DNA of 64,000 nt from Batillaria attramentaria (Eukaryota > Mollusca > Gastropoda > Batillariidae): NCBI GenBank assembly GCA_018292915.2, contig JACVVK020000392.1, positions 554,001-618,000 of the forward strand, in the 5' to 3' direction. Below the pieces are notes generated by a model. The model did not search any database, was not told where the DNA came from, and worked only from the letters and a program-made list of their open reading frames with translations. Position numbers and translations under genes: made by a program. Of this stretch, positions 24,724-37,949 are shown in pieces. Numbering within the stretch: position 1 is the first letter of the stretch; each line of letters opens with the position of its first letter.

Positions 24724-27700
24724 ATTTACACACATCATTTCAGTTCATTGCACTGCAGTGCTTGTGTATTGTACATGTATGTATGTAGAGAGAGAAAAAA
24801 AAAAAGCTCGCACAGTCTGAATTTTGATTCATTCCTAATTGTTTACTTGCATGTTAACAGTTCAGCTTTCTGCATAATTGTACACTCAACTATTAAAAAA
24901 AAGGAAAAAAAAAAGAGGAAATAACTGAAAAAATCACTAGTGGAAAAAACAACTTAAAAAAAAAAGAAAAAAGATGTAGCAGTTTTAGAATACAATAAAC
25001 CACAATGTTTCAAGGGCAGTTATTTAAAGCAAAAATTGTGTGCAGTTCAGGACTGACTTGTGTATGAAATACCGCCAGCCATTGTTACACTCTCAACAGG
25101 ATGGTTGCATTAACTCCATCTTATCTGTATTGAAACAAAACAACAACAAAAAATTCAGTGGCATTGCATGGTTGAGACTAAATGTAACAGGGGCCCCAAC
25201 ACATTAATTTGAGGATGGGGGGGTGTTTGAGAAAGTGCTGAGTGATCAAGGTCGAACAGGCTTTGCCTGGTGGAAGTGGCAAGCGCATCAGTGCACATTG
25301 TTCACTGAAGTTAATTGTTTCATCTTGAGCTTTTGGGATGGATGTAGGAGTTTACTATCGTGCTGAAATCGGTCCACCTTACTGTTTTGTTGGGGGAGGA
25401 TTTTGCAGCCTGCTTCCTTATTATGTATTAAGTGACATAGAGAATGCTTGTAACTTTGTAGAAAGAAACTGGTAAAATATGCTGCTGCTTTTTTTTTTTT
25501 TTTTTTTTTTGCATGAATACCTGGCATGGTTTTTGTTTTATCCACATACGGTTACGTATACTCTGGATCTGATGTTTTATGTGAACTGTGATGATGATGA
25601 TGACGACGAGGATGATAGACATGTGACAGTGGAGTGAACATAGCATATTGTATGTCTCATGTAATTGGTTTGCCCTGTATGTGCATGTTTTTACTTGAGT
25701 GTCTTCATTATGTTAAACTGAAATTTTCATGGACAATGAAGGATGTAAAAAAATAAATGACATTTTTGTTTTTCACTTTCAGGAGAATAATGGCAGCCAA
25801 CTTGCTAGAGTGGGTGGGAGGGTCCATGTTAATTGTTTTCTTTACAATATCAAACGCCTTGGCAAGTAATTGTAAAAGCCACACATGGGATGAGACTGTC
25901 TTGAAATTGTGACAAATGACAGCTGTTATTAGAAAAATGATGGAAGAAACTGATTAAACTTTGTGCAACAACGGTTATAGACTTGTATATATTGGTATTT
26001 TCGTGCTGTGTACACGTTTACATGCTTTTTTTTTTTTGCCTTCTTCGTTTAAAGAAAGGAGTACCTGCAACTAACATTTTGTAATGCTATGCACATACTA
26101 GTGCAGACATATGGTATTGTTTTTGGCTTCTTTGCACACATTTAGCTCGATGAAGTTACATAGACATCTTGGGATAATTCCCCTCTTTTTCTTTAGTTGG
26201 GGATTATTGGGAAGTTGTAAACAGTCAGATAGAAAAGTAAATTTGGGTGCACACACACTTTTTATATCCTAAATTTATCTCCTCAGCTTTGGTCAAAAAC
26301 AGTTTTGCACCACTGTCTTTTAACTGAAAATCTTGCGTCTGTCATGAATGCCTATGAACGTAAGCAAAGAAGTTCGTACAGAATTTGCTGTTGAATGCAC
26401 AGTTCAGTCGCTTATAAATTAATTGTGACATTCGTATTGGGTAATCACCTAACTGTATGCTGTACATAGAAAGGGGAAATTTCTTGAGAAGTGTAAGTTG
26501 ACATTGTGTACAACTTGTAAGTTTTAGACATAGGGACACAAATCATCCATTCAGTGTGTAGACAAGATTTTGTCTGGAGTTCAAAATTTTCACTGGGATC
26601 AGAGTCATCATACATCTGAAAAGTGGTTGAAACACCAAGATCTGCTGCTAAGAGTAAGGTAAAAACTTGTCATGTCCGTGTCCGCTCTTGTGGCGGCAGG
26701 ACATTTATTTCAATGGGGATGATGTACCTTCACAGGCAAAGTACTTTTAATAGTTTTATCTTTAACCGTCTGTATGGCTTCTTGGGTTACTTCAGAAGGT
26801 TATATGGAGCAACCAGCAGGATGTATGTTTCCAGTTTTTATTACATTTATTCCCCCCATGTGCTGTTCAAGCATTTGATTTTCTTATGGCAAATTTATGC
26901 AAGTTTTGGTATGTCACCCTGACTTTTTGAGTTTTGGGGGCCTTTTTATGTTTTTCAGCTGGTTTTTTGTTCAGCAGGTCTGTTTTTAGCCTTTGTTTGT
27001 ATGTGTATGCAGTTTTGCAATGAAACCTAGACCATGCTTGAATTACAAGTTGAAACTTCCAGGCCTTTTCCCCTGTGGATGAGGAGATGTTGGTCAACTG
27101 TGCATGGCTCGACAAAGTCTTTATCAGGCTTTCACAGAGTTATGTTGCTGCATGACTGGTCTCGGACATGGATTTCACTCTCTCTCTCTCTCTCTGATTG
27201 AGTTGCTTGGGTGAGAGTCGCCCTTCTGCAGAAAATGTTCTGTCATAACACGACTGCGCAGATTCCTTCTACCGATGGCTCTTCTCTTTGAGTTTGAAGG
27301 GTATTTCTTCTTCAGTCTTCCTCTCTGTCGGATATTGTGATATGGCTACATCTCACATTCTTGGTGGTTGTTCATGTATTGACTTTGTAAATTTGTGCTC
27401 TCGGCTCAATCGCTTTCGCTTCACAATTCTGTATGTGTTTCTCTTGGTCTGTCCAGACTCTGAATTTTAGTTCTTTGAGTGGTTGCCCCTTGAATTACAA
27501 TTGAAGCACAATGCTGAGGATTTAGCCGAAGACAAGAAGATGAAAGTGGCTGCAATATGACGACAAATTTGACAGGAATCAACTGCTAGTGCCGTTCTGT
27601 TTTAAATGAATACTGAAAGACCTGAATGGTGAGTACTCCAGCAAGAATGAACGATGAGGACTAGGATGCTGCATTTATGTCAAACATAGCTTGAAAGTGA

Positions 27701-30700
27701 CCAAGTCTGCTGTGGATTTTCGGTGTCATCTTTCTGTGTAAATTACAACTGCATGCTCCTTGCTTTGATACTGTACAATGGCACTGTACGTATTGTTCAT
27801 TTTCTTCTTGCACTTGCAACTCTCGTTACTTTGGTGCTCAGTGCTGCAGACTGTAACTGGAAGCAGAGCATACATTTCCATTAGCCCTCTGAGGAGATTC
27901 TCTAGTGTGAGTGCCAAGCACTGATGCAAGGTTCAGGCTTGAAAACTTAGCTAATTTGATTCGTTCTCAGTGGATACGATAGGCATGTGTGGAATTCCCA
28001 CTGTGCAGTGCTGTCAGTGTTTTCCCCCCCAAGGTTTCATTGAGTGATTGGGCTTTCTGTTAGAAACCGCCTTTTTTTGCTTTCTTTGCTTTAGTGGTCT
28101 GCATTTCCCTGTTTTACTCCACCCAGTCTTTGGCTTACAACATGCTGCATGCTTTTGGTTTTTGGGCAATTTACATTTCTTTTGTATTAACAATTACCTT
28201 GCATGCTGTGCTTGAAGTCTCAAAGTGAATGCAGTTTATGTTTGGAATTCTCTTTGGGAATGTTGAAATCCTTCAGTTGTGTATAGTTCATATCACTTCG
28301 TGTTACTTAAGCACCTAGAAGTACCTCATTTATCAGTTCATTCCATTCATCCTTGCATCATTCACTCTTCTCTTCCTTCTGCTTCTCGTTTCTTCCTTGT
28401 TCACAAGATTCTCGCTTATTTGTTGTGATTATTTTGGGGGGTGCTGAGTGCCTCTTTTTGTTCTTTTTTTCTTGCCTCCTCAGATGTTAGAGGTCTTTCG
28501 TGTCGGCCCAAGGACCGACTACCCGTGCGGTTGTCTTTGGCCACAAAGGGTTCCGAGTCGCAAGAGGGGGTAACGGATAGTCGCGCTAGCGAGCGCTTGC
28601 CAACTCCCTCCACAGGGGGGCGGCTCAGTTTCAAAGGCTCAGGTCTGCCAGTGCTCGTGAGGGACAGCATGGACGGACCAAAAGTGCGGAGGATGGCAGC
28701 CGATGGCAGAGCACCAAAGCAGAAGCCATAGCACTCACCACAGGCCGCTTTGTTGCAACGTTTTTGTCGCATTGCTGAGAAAGAACTTGTGAAACATTTG
28801 TGAAGCTTTCCTGTGTAATGCTTGAAAGTGTTTTTTGCTGATGATCTACAGTACATGTTGCTGAAGCCACCAACTCAGGTTTTTAGCTGTGTTGAATCAG
28901 CAAATAACGGGGGCATTGTACAAGAATGTTCATGCAACAGGGTTTTGCTGTCTTGTCAGTATTAAATTATATTGGCAGGGACAACCACATAAGCAGATCT
29001 GAATATTCCCTCCTGCTGTGTTCTCGGTCAGGATGAACATAAAAAGATCTCCCTTTTCCTTTCACCATGGTCACAATTTTCAGATTTCCATTCAATTTCA
29101 TTGGACTTAATCATTTAAATTATCAAGGGGGGGGGGGGGGGAGTAAGCTGGTGAGGGGTGAGCAAGTGGTGCCTGCGTGACACAGGGGCAGACAAATACA
29201 GCTTGAACTAGAACAGAGTAACGGTTCTTGCCTGGGTTGATGGACAGAACCTAGGCTTGGACACCTATGATGCAGAGCCAGTCAGAAATGCACAGGGGGA
29301 ATGGCTTGCTAGCATGGTTCCCCCACCCCCCCAAGCATTACATCAGTCACTCGGAATCCTGAATAAAAACATGTAAAAAATTAAATTTATTCATTCGCTG
29401 CCTGTGGAGAACAGGATTAATGGACCCTGTTTGTGATCAACTGAAGGTCTTGCCCCTTCCACATGCATTCCTACAGTTGATTGGTGCGGGATCCTCAGGC
29501 AAAAGATGAGGTCATGCTTTTAGGGACATACGGGGTGGCGTTTCTGATCCTGTTCAGGGGTGACGGTCGTGTAAAGCACTGCAAACTTTGACTAACATAT
29601 AAATCACTCTCACACATTCAGTTAAAAAAACAAACAAAAAAAAACCGGCTCTTTTGCTGAAAATAACATCTGAAAAGTTCAGTCTTACTGAGAGGAGGGG
29701 GGGGGGGGGGTGTTAAGGTGGTTGCTCTTACAGAATTTGAGATTTTCTAGGTTTGGTGCCCAAGCCTTGTAAACAACAACGCGTAAAGTAATCGCATTGT
29801 GCAGGTTTGACCTTGAACCACATGGTTTGGTGGAGAATGTGTTGGAGGTATGCGTGTGCACATCTGTTTAAATGAGTAAGTGTGAGTGTGAATAATAAGA
29901 GAGCATGCATGAATGGATGAAATGTTTGTCATTTTTGTTTCCAGGTGATCAGATTAAAATGTTCTTCTGATAAAAATTGTATTATAAACTACCAAGTGTA
30001 TTCATAATACTTACTGTATAACCATAACTTTTCTTGCGTGTGTGTGTGTACGTACATGTTGCATCTTCAAGTACCATTTATTCAGTGGTTTGACAACTGT
30101 TCGGGTATTTAGTTTAAGCTTTGTTTTTTGTTTGTTTTTTTAAAGGGGGGGGGGGGGGGGCAAGAACAAGTTTTGGCATTTACATAGGGTCACATATTTA
30201 CCTTGTTCGAACAAAACAAAGGAAAGCATTTTCCAGTTCCACTCGAGCTCAAAGAAGAGCCTTCCTAGTGTTCTGCAGTCCTCTACCACTAACCAGACAG
30301 ATAACCCCAAATCATCACTCTAGATCACTCCATTTGTACTGCAGGGTCAAGTACATGTGAATATTCCATGACAATTCTTCATTTCTTTCTCAGTAGGACC
30401 TTGATATTACATGTATTACACGTACCAGTGCTACACACTGATAGACACAGTTGACATGTAGTCACGTTCTGATTGACAGCTCTTGCTATCCGATCAAAGA
30501 GCGCGAACAGGAGACGTGTGGTCGCCATACTGATTTTGGTATCAGTGGGCGTGGCTACAGGTATCTGAGCTACATGTCAGTGACAGATAGCATGCTTAGG
30601 TCATGCCTGTTGGCTGAAAGGTTTTGAGTTCTGTAAAACGAGCGTAATTTTGCATTCAGATTTCTGTTTGTGTATTGTTTGATTGCTTTACGGGCATGAT

Positions 30701-32317
30701 AGTGTTAACTACAGTGTGTGCTGTATTGCCGTTGACAGTGTGATGCATTAGTGAACAATTCTTGTACATACAGGTTTGACCAATTTTGTTTATTTTCAGT
30801 AGATTTGGGGCTTATTACCCCCTTCCCCCGTACTTGTACAGTAATAAGCTGTGATCAAAACTTTTTTTTTGTAGAAAGCAGGCATGCATATTTCAGGTGC
30901 TAGGTATGCAGAAGGAAAAAAAAATTACGCACGTCTGTCAGAAAATACAACAGCAAATACTATGGTAGTGCTCTGTTAAAACTTGCACGATCTCTTTTTT
31001 CAGAACATGACAACAGATAGGCACAAACTGTTACAAAAAGCTGTCATGCATCCCACAATCAAACAGGAAACCTGGGCTAGATGAAACATATGTGTACTTT
31101 GTAATGATTTGTTTTGTGCCAGTGGGTTTTGAAGCCTACCGACTCCTTAGAAAACTGAAATGGAGTCAAGTGAATTAGCTACCAGATTTTGTTCTGTGTG
31201 TACCTGTACACTGTGTACATTTGCAAAGTACAGCTGCGTTCACGGTTCTGGTGAAATCAGTAATGACTTCTCTGTTCCATTTGATGTAAATATTGTAAAA
31301 TAAGATGGTTCTGAATGATAATCTTTTGCTTGTATGTGATGTGCTGCAGTTTGCAGATAGAAGCAAAGAAAACAAACTTCTTTAAACATCACAGTCTTTT
31401 CTTTTTTGTAATTTCTGCTAAGCTTTCCGAAAACTGCATTTATCCCCTGTTACATGTATATTCCTGGAGTGGATTATGTAAAAGATGTGTAGTACTTAGC
31501 AAAGCAAAACAGAAAGCGATGCTGCTGTGAATTGTGTGGCACCACTCTTTTCTTGAACAGATCTACTTTAACTTATTTATCTAATCTTTTTTCTTTTATT
31601 TGGGGGGGGGGGGGGGGATTGAAAAGAAAAATCTTGAAAGTTTCACCCTTATATTTCAATGAAAATTTGCATATGTATGTTAAAAAGCACTTTCCAGTTA
31701 GATAAATATTTTCTTGGGTACATCGAGTGGCAAATGACTTGCAGTGGCATAAAGAGCTGTGCATCTGATCCGAAAATTAGGGAAGCGTGCAATATTCTTG
31801 TTTAGTTGGAGGAAGGTGTGGAATGTCCCATTCACTGTATGAAAGACGGTCTTTAGAACACGCGTTTGTTTGTTATGTATGTGCACGTTTTATGAGTAAC
31901 TTGTTCTCTTTGTCCAAAGTTATTGTTCGGCAAGAATGAGCACAGTATAATTGTATACTGTTTCTGTACATTGTAAGTTGCAAGCTGTTTTTGATGCCTG
32001 TGAGGCTTGTCGGGTTGCATATTACAATAAATGGTCATCCCAGTATTTTTACTAGTTCTATCTGGAATGGTGGTTTTCATTTGCATACTTTCACTGAACT
32101 GCAAACGATGGATGAAACTTTAGGTGAATTGAACGAGCGGGCATTGATATCGATAGTATAGATGTAGGGCGCCCTGGTGTGTGTTGTGGTTAGTCTCAGG
32201 TCCGCTGTGTACACAGGTCACGAGAAAATCAAAGCCCATGGGTGGGCAGGTAAGTGTTAGGAACAGAGTGAAAGCCAGTAGGTGGGTGGGTGGGAAACAG
32301 TAAACATAGGGATGTGT

Positions 32318-32348
<31 letters not shown>

Positions 32349-33315
32349 TGCAGATCTTTTTTGTTTATGTGGAAGGTTGGTGAATCTGCCACATCATGGT
32401 TGCCATTATTGAATAGTTGCTAAGTGGCCACATGCATCCTGAAATGGTTACTTACATAAGAACTGTAGCTGAAATGAAGAACGATATCTCTGAAGCCCAT
32501 ATACAGTGTTTTTGGTGTATTATGTCATTTCTCTCAGAGTGCTGCAGTAACACTCAGCAAAGAATTGCTTCAGATTAGCATCAAGATACAGTAGAGAGTA
32601 AAAAATCTTGGTACCAACACACTGTATAAGCCAACATCCAAACTGCAAGCACTCTCATGCACATGGTGTTCATACAGCAGTTGTCGCCGAAGTTGCTTCC
32701 TTCATCCACCATAGTACATGTATTGCATAATCGATGTGCACTGCCACGTGTGAGCCAAGGCTACCTGCTAGACCTTGCTCGTCTTGGACGTTCCAATCCA
32801 GGAGTAAAACCTGCGGAAAAGGGCTCCAGGTTCGCTGCCGTCTCACTGACGCCTGTGGTACAAATAGTGCAGAAGCAAAGATGCTGGCTGGTAAACATTA
32901 ATTCGTAATGTAGGGAAGATCTTGTTCTTTTAAAAACACGTGTATCAGGTATTGGTCACTGTTTTATGAAGATTGAGGTTTGGGCAGTTATTTTCTTGTA
33001 GTAGTTGTAACCATTTTTTATTTTTTAAAAATTCCTGTAGAGGTCCTGCAAATTTGGTTCAAGATAAAAAAAAATCTTCTCGTTGCAGGTGCATCACCAC
33101 GCCCGATGTCCAGAGAGCGCGAGCGGCGCACCAGCACTCGTCTTCACCGCGGTATTCCCACAGGGTCGGAGATGCAGAGAGAAATGACACGCATGTCAGC
33201 CACCCCCATGCAACAGGGGCAGATGGTGGGACAAATAAACTCTGGCCTGCGCAGAGGCAGCGCCTCCAAAGAAGACAATGCTCGTTCGGGATCCTCGAAG
33301 CATGTACGAAAATGA
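15132..33315 (+). CDS. CSNK1D/E-like: Casein kinase 1 delta/epsilon (doubletime-type Ser/Thr kinase)
   Basis: Acidophilic Ser/Thr kinase of the CK1 delta/epsilon class, acting in circadian PER phosphorylation, Wnt signalling and vesicle traffic. Exons: 15132-15207, 16685-16795, 17156-17304, 18471-18699, 19169-19339, 19758-19906, 23333-23477, then 33089-33315. Phases agree and give 418 residues (vertebrate members about 415). Kinase marks: Gly loop [17 protein letters not shown] lysine; [17 protein letters not shown] with the catalytic Asp at 128; [54 protein letters not shown] closing the domain. The tail is Arg-rich and Ser-rich; [12 protein letters not shown] and STRLHRG match the regulatory tail of vertebrate CK1 delta. 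An alternative last exon is listed separately. Whether this is the only delta/epsilon gene of the animal cannot be told. Confidence 0.95.
17330..18130 (+). mobile_element. Decayed LINE fragment (CR1/L2-like reverse transcriptase C-terminus)
   Basis: Intron 3 of the kinase holds a sequence whose broken translation resembles the end of CR1/L2-type reverse transcriptases: [21 protein letters not shown], then the region corresponding to HITPLLRSLHWLP, then [20 protein letters not shown] and a final FK-LKT-LF-like segment. Several stops and frameshifts interrupt it. It is an old insertion in sense orientation. Confidence 0.65.
20717..22590. mobile_element. hAT-like non-autonomous DNA transposon in kinase intron 6
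   Basis: The ends are inverted repeats starting CAGGGTCCATGCAGGT (left) and CAGGGTCCATACAGGT (right, complement), 15 of 16 matching. A 5-bp direct repeat CATGG flanks them (20712-20716 and 22591-22595). CAGGG ends with 5-bp duplications fit the hAT5 group. Inside are a G run of 38, (CT)n and (GT)n tracts and no recognisable transposase. Confidence 0.6.
21605..21642. repeat. G homopolymer, 38 bases
   Basis: Uninterrupted G run inside the hAT-like element in kinase intron 6. Length may be affected by sequencing or assembly. Confidence 0.85.
23478..28483 (+). other. First part of kinase intron 7, no exon recognised
   Basis: About 5 kb between exon 7 and the candidate alternative last exon. It holds G runs (24247, 24309), (CT)n tracts, A-rich and T-rich stretches and short frames without recognisable motifs. 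Confidence 0.6.
28484..28731 (+). CDS. Candidate alternative last coding exon of the casein kinase
   Basis: The upstream exon ends at 23477 in phase 1. A strong acceptor (tcttgcctcctcag, ending 28483) opens an exon in exactly that phase and stays open for 82 codons to TAG at 28731. It would give a 425-residue isoform with a basic, Ser/Pro-rich tail starting [12 protein letters not shown] and ending APKQKP. The stretch looks more GC-rich than its flanks. A canonical AATAAA lies about 630 bases on (29362-29367). Vertebrate CK1 delta is known to vary at its C-terminus, but I do not recognise this tail. It could also be a chance frame. Confidence 0.5.
29362..29367 (+). terminator. Candidate poly(A) signal for the alternative kinase isoform
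   Basis: AATAAA about 630 bases after the stop of the 28484-28731 exon. Position fits an alternative 3' end; usage is unproven. Confidence 0.35.
32320..32348. repeat. G homopolymer, 29 bases
   Basis: Uninterrupted G run in the kinase intron between the two alternative last exons, preceded by GGTGGGTGGGTGGG. Confidence 0.85.
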
Positions 33316-36300
33316 CGGACCCTTCCCAAGTGCCAAATCATGCGTGATCTCCATGTGGCAGCTGGCTGACTGCTCTTTACTTCGCTTGGTCTGACAGCTA
33401 GCTGCCCTCCCCAAAAAGAAACAACGGACTATCTCTGCAGTTCGGGGGGGGACACAGCCTCTCTTCCGCACTTTAGTCAAACTGTGTTGAGTGGACATCT
33501 TGAAGTTGAAAGTGGAGACTCAGTGATTGCCATACTTGGACTTGCATGTTGTGACCACTCCAGATGGAGTACACATTGGCTTCAGACCGGTGTGCCAGTA
33601 CCTGTCATGTTTAGGGGGTCCATGCTGTCTGTCGACTGGTTCTTGTTTGCACTGAATGTTTAGGTGTGCTTGCATATTCTGGTGATACTGGAGGGGTGGG
33701 CAAGGTGTGTAAGCGAGAATCTTTGAAAGGGGGGTGTTGCGAGGGTTTTTACACCGAAAGTTGGCAAAGCAGCAGTGACACTTGTTACAGTGCTGTATCA
33801 ACAAATATTGGTTTCTTCCATTGAACCGGCGAGCTGTATGTACTGCACAAGTTCTTCCTAAAGGTTGAAAATTGTTGAAGGCACTATGCACAAGTGCGCA
33901 GTATATGTGGGCATGAAGTTGGTCATACAGATTTTAACAGGGCAACTTTATGCTTCACATTTTCAGCACTTCTTAGTAGTAATGAACAGGGGTGCCCCCA
34001 CCGATCAAAAAAATGTCACTCCAACTGCATGAAACCGCAATGCTCCATGTTAAAACCCCTTTGCGTGACCCAAATTTGCATTGTGAGATAGGCAAGATAA
34101 CAACTCTGCCAGCTTTAAGAACGTAGGAATGGTGATAAAAAGGATAAGATGGTGTTTTAAAACTGTTGAAATTTGTATTTTTCTGTAGTGCAGTGTCAGC
34201 TTAAAAATAAAGCCGACATGACATGGTCATGGCAGTGTTCAAAATGTGAAGCAGACATACCTGACAACATACAGCCCAAAACTTCACCCCTACAGCCCAC
34301 TTGTGCGCAGTGCCTTAGGCAGTTTGCAGCTTTCAGCAAAAGTTGTGCTGTATATGATTTTTGGGAGTGTATGTTTCAACTCGTCTGGGTTTTGCTTTTG
34401 TCTTATTGAAAGGACCGGGGGGGTCACTGCTCAGCCAGGACAAATACTTCTTTCTTGATGCCACTACATATTTCAAACTAGTGTCGAAGAAACGTTAGCA
34501 AGGAAAGCGAGATATCATCATCCTCATGCCTCCCTCACATAATCATAGTGCAAGCTGTCTCACTCGGTTCACGTTATCATTCTTTCCCACCTCACTCATG
34601 TACAAATGGCTTCAGAATTTGTCCTTTTGAGTGATTTACTAGTGAGCAGTATTTTGCCGCGGACATCTGTACAGTTTGATGAATACATGGGGTGCGAGTA
34701 TTCCCGCATTTTATGACTGATGCTGACTTGTTTGACATGCGTGTAGTATGCATTGGCATTGTGTACATATATCAGTACATAACATTTGTACATAGTAATA
34801 CCACCTGTCATGTCTGTTTGAATCTGCACCACACTTTATGTGAAACGTAAAGGAAGGAAATGCTGTGAGCGTGATTGCATGTGTGTGTATGTGTGCACAT
34901 TGCAACGGATTCTGTATGACCACCCATTTTCTCAGCGTTTTCGTCTGGAGTTGTTTGTAACAGAGAATATTGTGAATCCCACTGTTGTCTACTGGAGAAT
35001 GTTGGCTGTTGTGCTAGTTGTCAAGCATGGTTAATATGTAAACCGAATGTCAGACCTGTAGCGTTTTGCTGTCAGCGCGCATTTTAGCAGATGTAGAACA
35101 GAATTTGGGTGGGCGTACTTTAAAGTTGTAATGTGTCGGGGTCGCCAGACCCTCAGTATTTACCAATTGAACATTTGTACAAAGCGTTTGTGTTCATGTC
35201 CATTTTTATCTGTTTCTTGTGTATGTTGCCGCTGTCAAATACCATATCTGTGAACTGCATACCTGATACTCAACAATTCCTCAGAAATCAAAAAAAAGAA
35301 GAAAAGAATCAGAGTATTTGTTTGTCACGTTAGGTTTACCAAGCTACATACATGTAGTACTTTGACCAGTCATACACTTACTTGCTTGGAGGTGACTTGT
35401 CGACCACGAATGGACATAGAAGTATGATTGTCAAGATTTCCTTTCGTCACTTTGCCCTGGTAGTGTGATGGCCATTATCTGTCTGCATTACACATAACTT
35501 TAGTCAGGAACACTAGAGTTGTGCATGTGTGAAAGACTGCATTTCACTTACCCTGTAAAATCAGTTTGGGGGGGAGGGATGATGATTTCGTCACTAGTAC
35601 TAGTGTCCATTCTTGTGTGAAAACAAGTTCACTGTGCTAGTGTACATCACAGTACTACAGCGAACTTGCGCGTCTCTTGTGTGTCTCGAAGTCTGAGTGC
35701 ATATCTCAAGCTCAGATTTCAACAGCTGTTGAATGTTTACTATTACAAAACTGAAAGTAAACTACCCTCCCCCATACCCCCAGCCACAAAACCCTCGAAC
35801 AAAACAACAAACAAAAACAGACAGACATAAAACCCACTGAAAACAACGGAAACGGAGTCCCGCTTGTGGATCCCTCACATTCTGACCATGTCATTCATTC
35901 ACATGTAACTTTTTCAGTGATGTATGATCCATATGGTACATCAGTACAGGAAAGTACATCGACCTTTTCCTTAACTTGCTGAAGCACACGAACGGTACAT
36001 GGCTTTGACACCAGGGACATGCATGTCATGACGTGCGCCACACCATTCCCACATTTTGTTATGCCACACTTTCATGCGTACCTCCTGCCCCTACGGACTT
36101 TGTAATAGTTCTACCCTGCTTGTTGCTGTAATATTAACCCACCTCATTCACCTTTGACGTTTTCTAGAAACTAATCAACTGGCATCTGGCCCTGTATAAT
36201 GTCTGTCCTCCAGATGAACCCATTTAGTTGCAGCCATCCTAATAAATGTTGGTATTAGTTAGGTTCGGATGTTGGAAAACAGATTTGGGTCTCCTTCATC

Positions 36301-37840
36301 TAAATACCGTCGTCATTGTCAACATGTGCGGTCGTCTCTGTAGCTCGTCACAACGCTATTCTCTTCATGTTCACCCACATAAACTTTTTCAGGTTGATGT
36401 CTGAATTATTGGAAAGCCTTTTATCACAATCCCCTGTTCATATGGACGGCAGTGACTGCGTTACGCTGAAGGTGACATGAAAGGGATGTTTCTTCATGCT
36501 CATAATTTATGGTCTTTTTTTTTTTTATAGATATATTACGTTGTTTATTGGCCATTTTCTGCCATCCAAGATTTGAAATAGTTTACGCTTGTTGAGAGTT
36601 TTTTGTTTGTTTTTTGGTTTTTTGGTTGTTTTTTTTTTTTGGGGGGGGTCTTTTTTCTTTTCGACAAGGGAACATAGAGGGGAGCAGCTTTCATGCATGG
36701 GAGTGCTTATCTCTGCCATTGGTCGGTCTTTTGTAATCATTGTGGGTACTTTTCTGTCTGGTTATCGATCGCTGAGCTATTTGTGTAAGTGGATTCCAAA
36801 TGAGTATTAATAGATAATTTCAAGAACAAGCAATAGTAATAATAAAAAAAAGGTTCATTATTCAGCTGTGTGAATGGTCTAGTCCTTTCCGCTTCTCATC
36901 TCATCGAAATTCAGACGTAAGGCTTGAACGAAGCGGCAGCGGTGGACCCTGTCTGTAGTCTAGTCCAAGCTGTGATACGGAAGTCATGATATATCACTTC
37001 ACACAACAGCACGGGTATTCTGCCAGCCACAAGTCACTGTCCGTCAGCTCTCGCCACATGATAGTTATAAGCGGAATTTAGAAGACGACTGGATGCTTAA
37101 CATCCCCGCCGCAAAAAGCGGCTGCGGAAGCCTGTGCTTAATGGTAAGACGATAATAAGAATTCTCCATTCGAGCGAGTTTTTGCACAGCAAATAACATG
37201 CAGTAGTGGAGCGACAGTTTGTGCGTTGGAGAACGAGTGATTCATTCCACATCGTATACTTGGGAATGGGTGCCCTGCCAGCAATAAAATGGTAGACATG
37301 AACCGACTTTGACTGCTGTCTCATGATATACCACACAAGATGTCACAAGATCGCTTCACACGGAACACAAAAGTCTGTTAATTCCAATCAATTGATGCAG
37401 CTTTGGGAGCGGGCTCAAGGGCCCTGTGGATAGCGGAGTGCTGTTGCCGTCAGTCAGTCTCCAGAGCAAACGACAAAACTCACACTCCCCTGTATTTTAA
37501 CCGTTTTTGGTTGTTTTTTTTTCAACCGTCTACCTGACACGTCAACATTCTACCTGATCCGTCTGACACTTCATGGTCGTAACCACTTGTTTTACTTCGT
37601 CAGTTTCCGAATCCTACATTGCCTGCGTGAGAGGGTGGGTGTCTGCTGGTATATGTGTGTGTGTGTGTGTGTGTCGCTGGACTAGAACTCCACGCAACGA
37701 GTTGTATGGTATGTGTCAGCACAGACTGACTTGTGTCATTCGTGTGTCATAGTGCAACATCTTTGTGTGGTTTGTGTATCCTCTCACCCGCCTCATGTAT
37801 ATGTACAATATTATAAATAAACCCAAGAAAAAAAAATTGT
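33316..37840 (+). other. Probable long 3' UTR of the casein kinase
   Basis: No convincing gene is seen in this 4.5 kb. Candidate AATAAA signals occur near 34205 and 36240. The strongest is 37816-37821, followed about 7 bases later by an A-rich run. Two Pumilio-type TGTACATA sites occur at 34762-34769 and 34787-34794. Which poly(A) site is used cannot be told, so the UTR could end earlier. Confidence 0.45.
37816..37821 (+). terminator. Distal poly(A) signal of the casein kinase
   Basis: AATAAA followed by an A-rich stretch, just before the oppositely oriented AprA-like gene ends. It is the last plausible signal on this strand before the convergent neighbour. Confidence 0.45.
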
Positions 37841-37943
37841 TCACTGGAGAGTTTGGTGTATGGTGTGTGTGGCTGACAGATGTGGAAACAGATGTGCAAA
37901 TTTCTTAAATTTTAAAAGGAAGTGGCAGTTTCAGCTTTAAATG

Positions 37944-37949
37944 TTTATT
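37944..37949 (-). terminator. Poly(A) signal of the AprA-like gene
   Basis: AATAAA on the minus strand, about 360 bases beyond the AprA-like stop codon. It lies only about 120 bp from the candidate distal kinase signal on the other strand. Confidence 0.5.

Noticed and set aside
32973..33347. Alternative longer frame over the last kinase exon
   Set aside because: It is out of phase with exon 7; the phase-consistent frame gives the conserved [12 protein letters not shown] tail.
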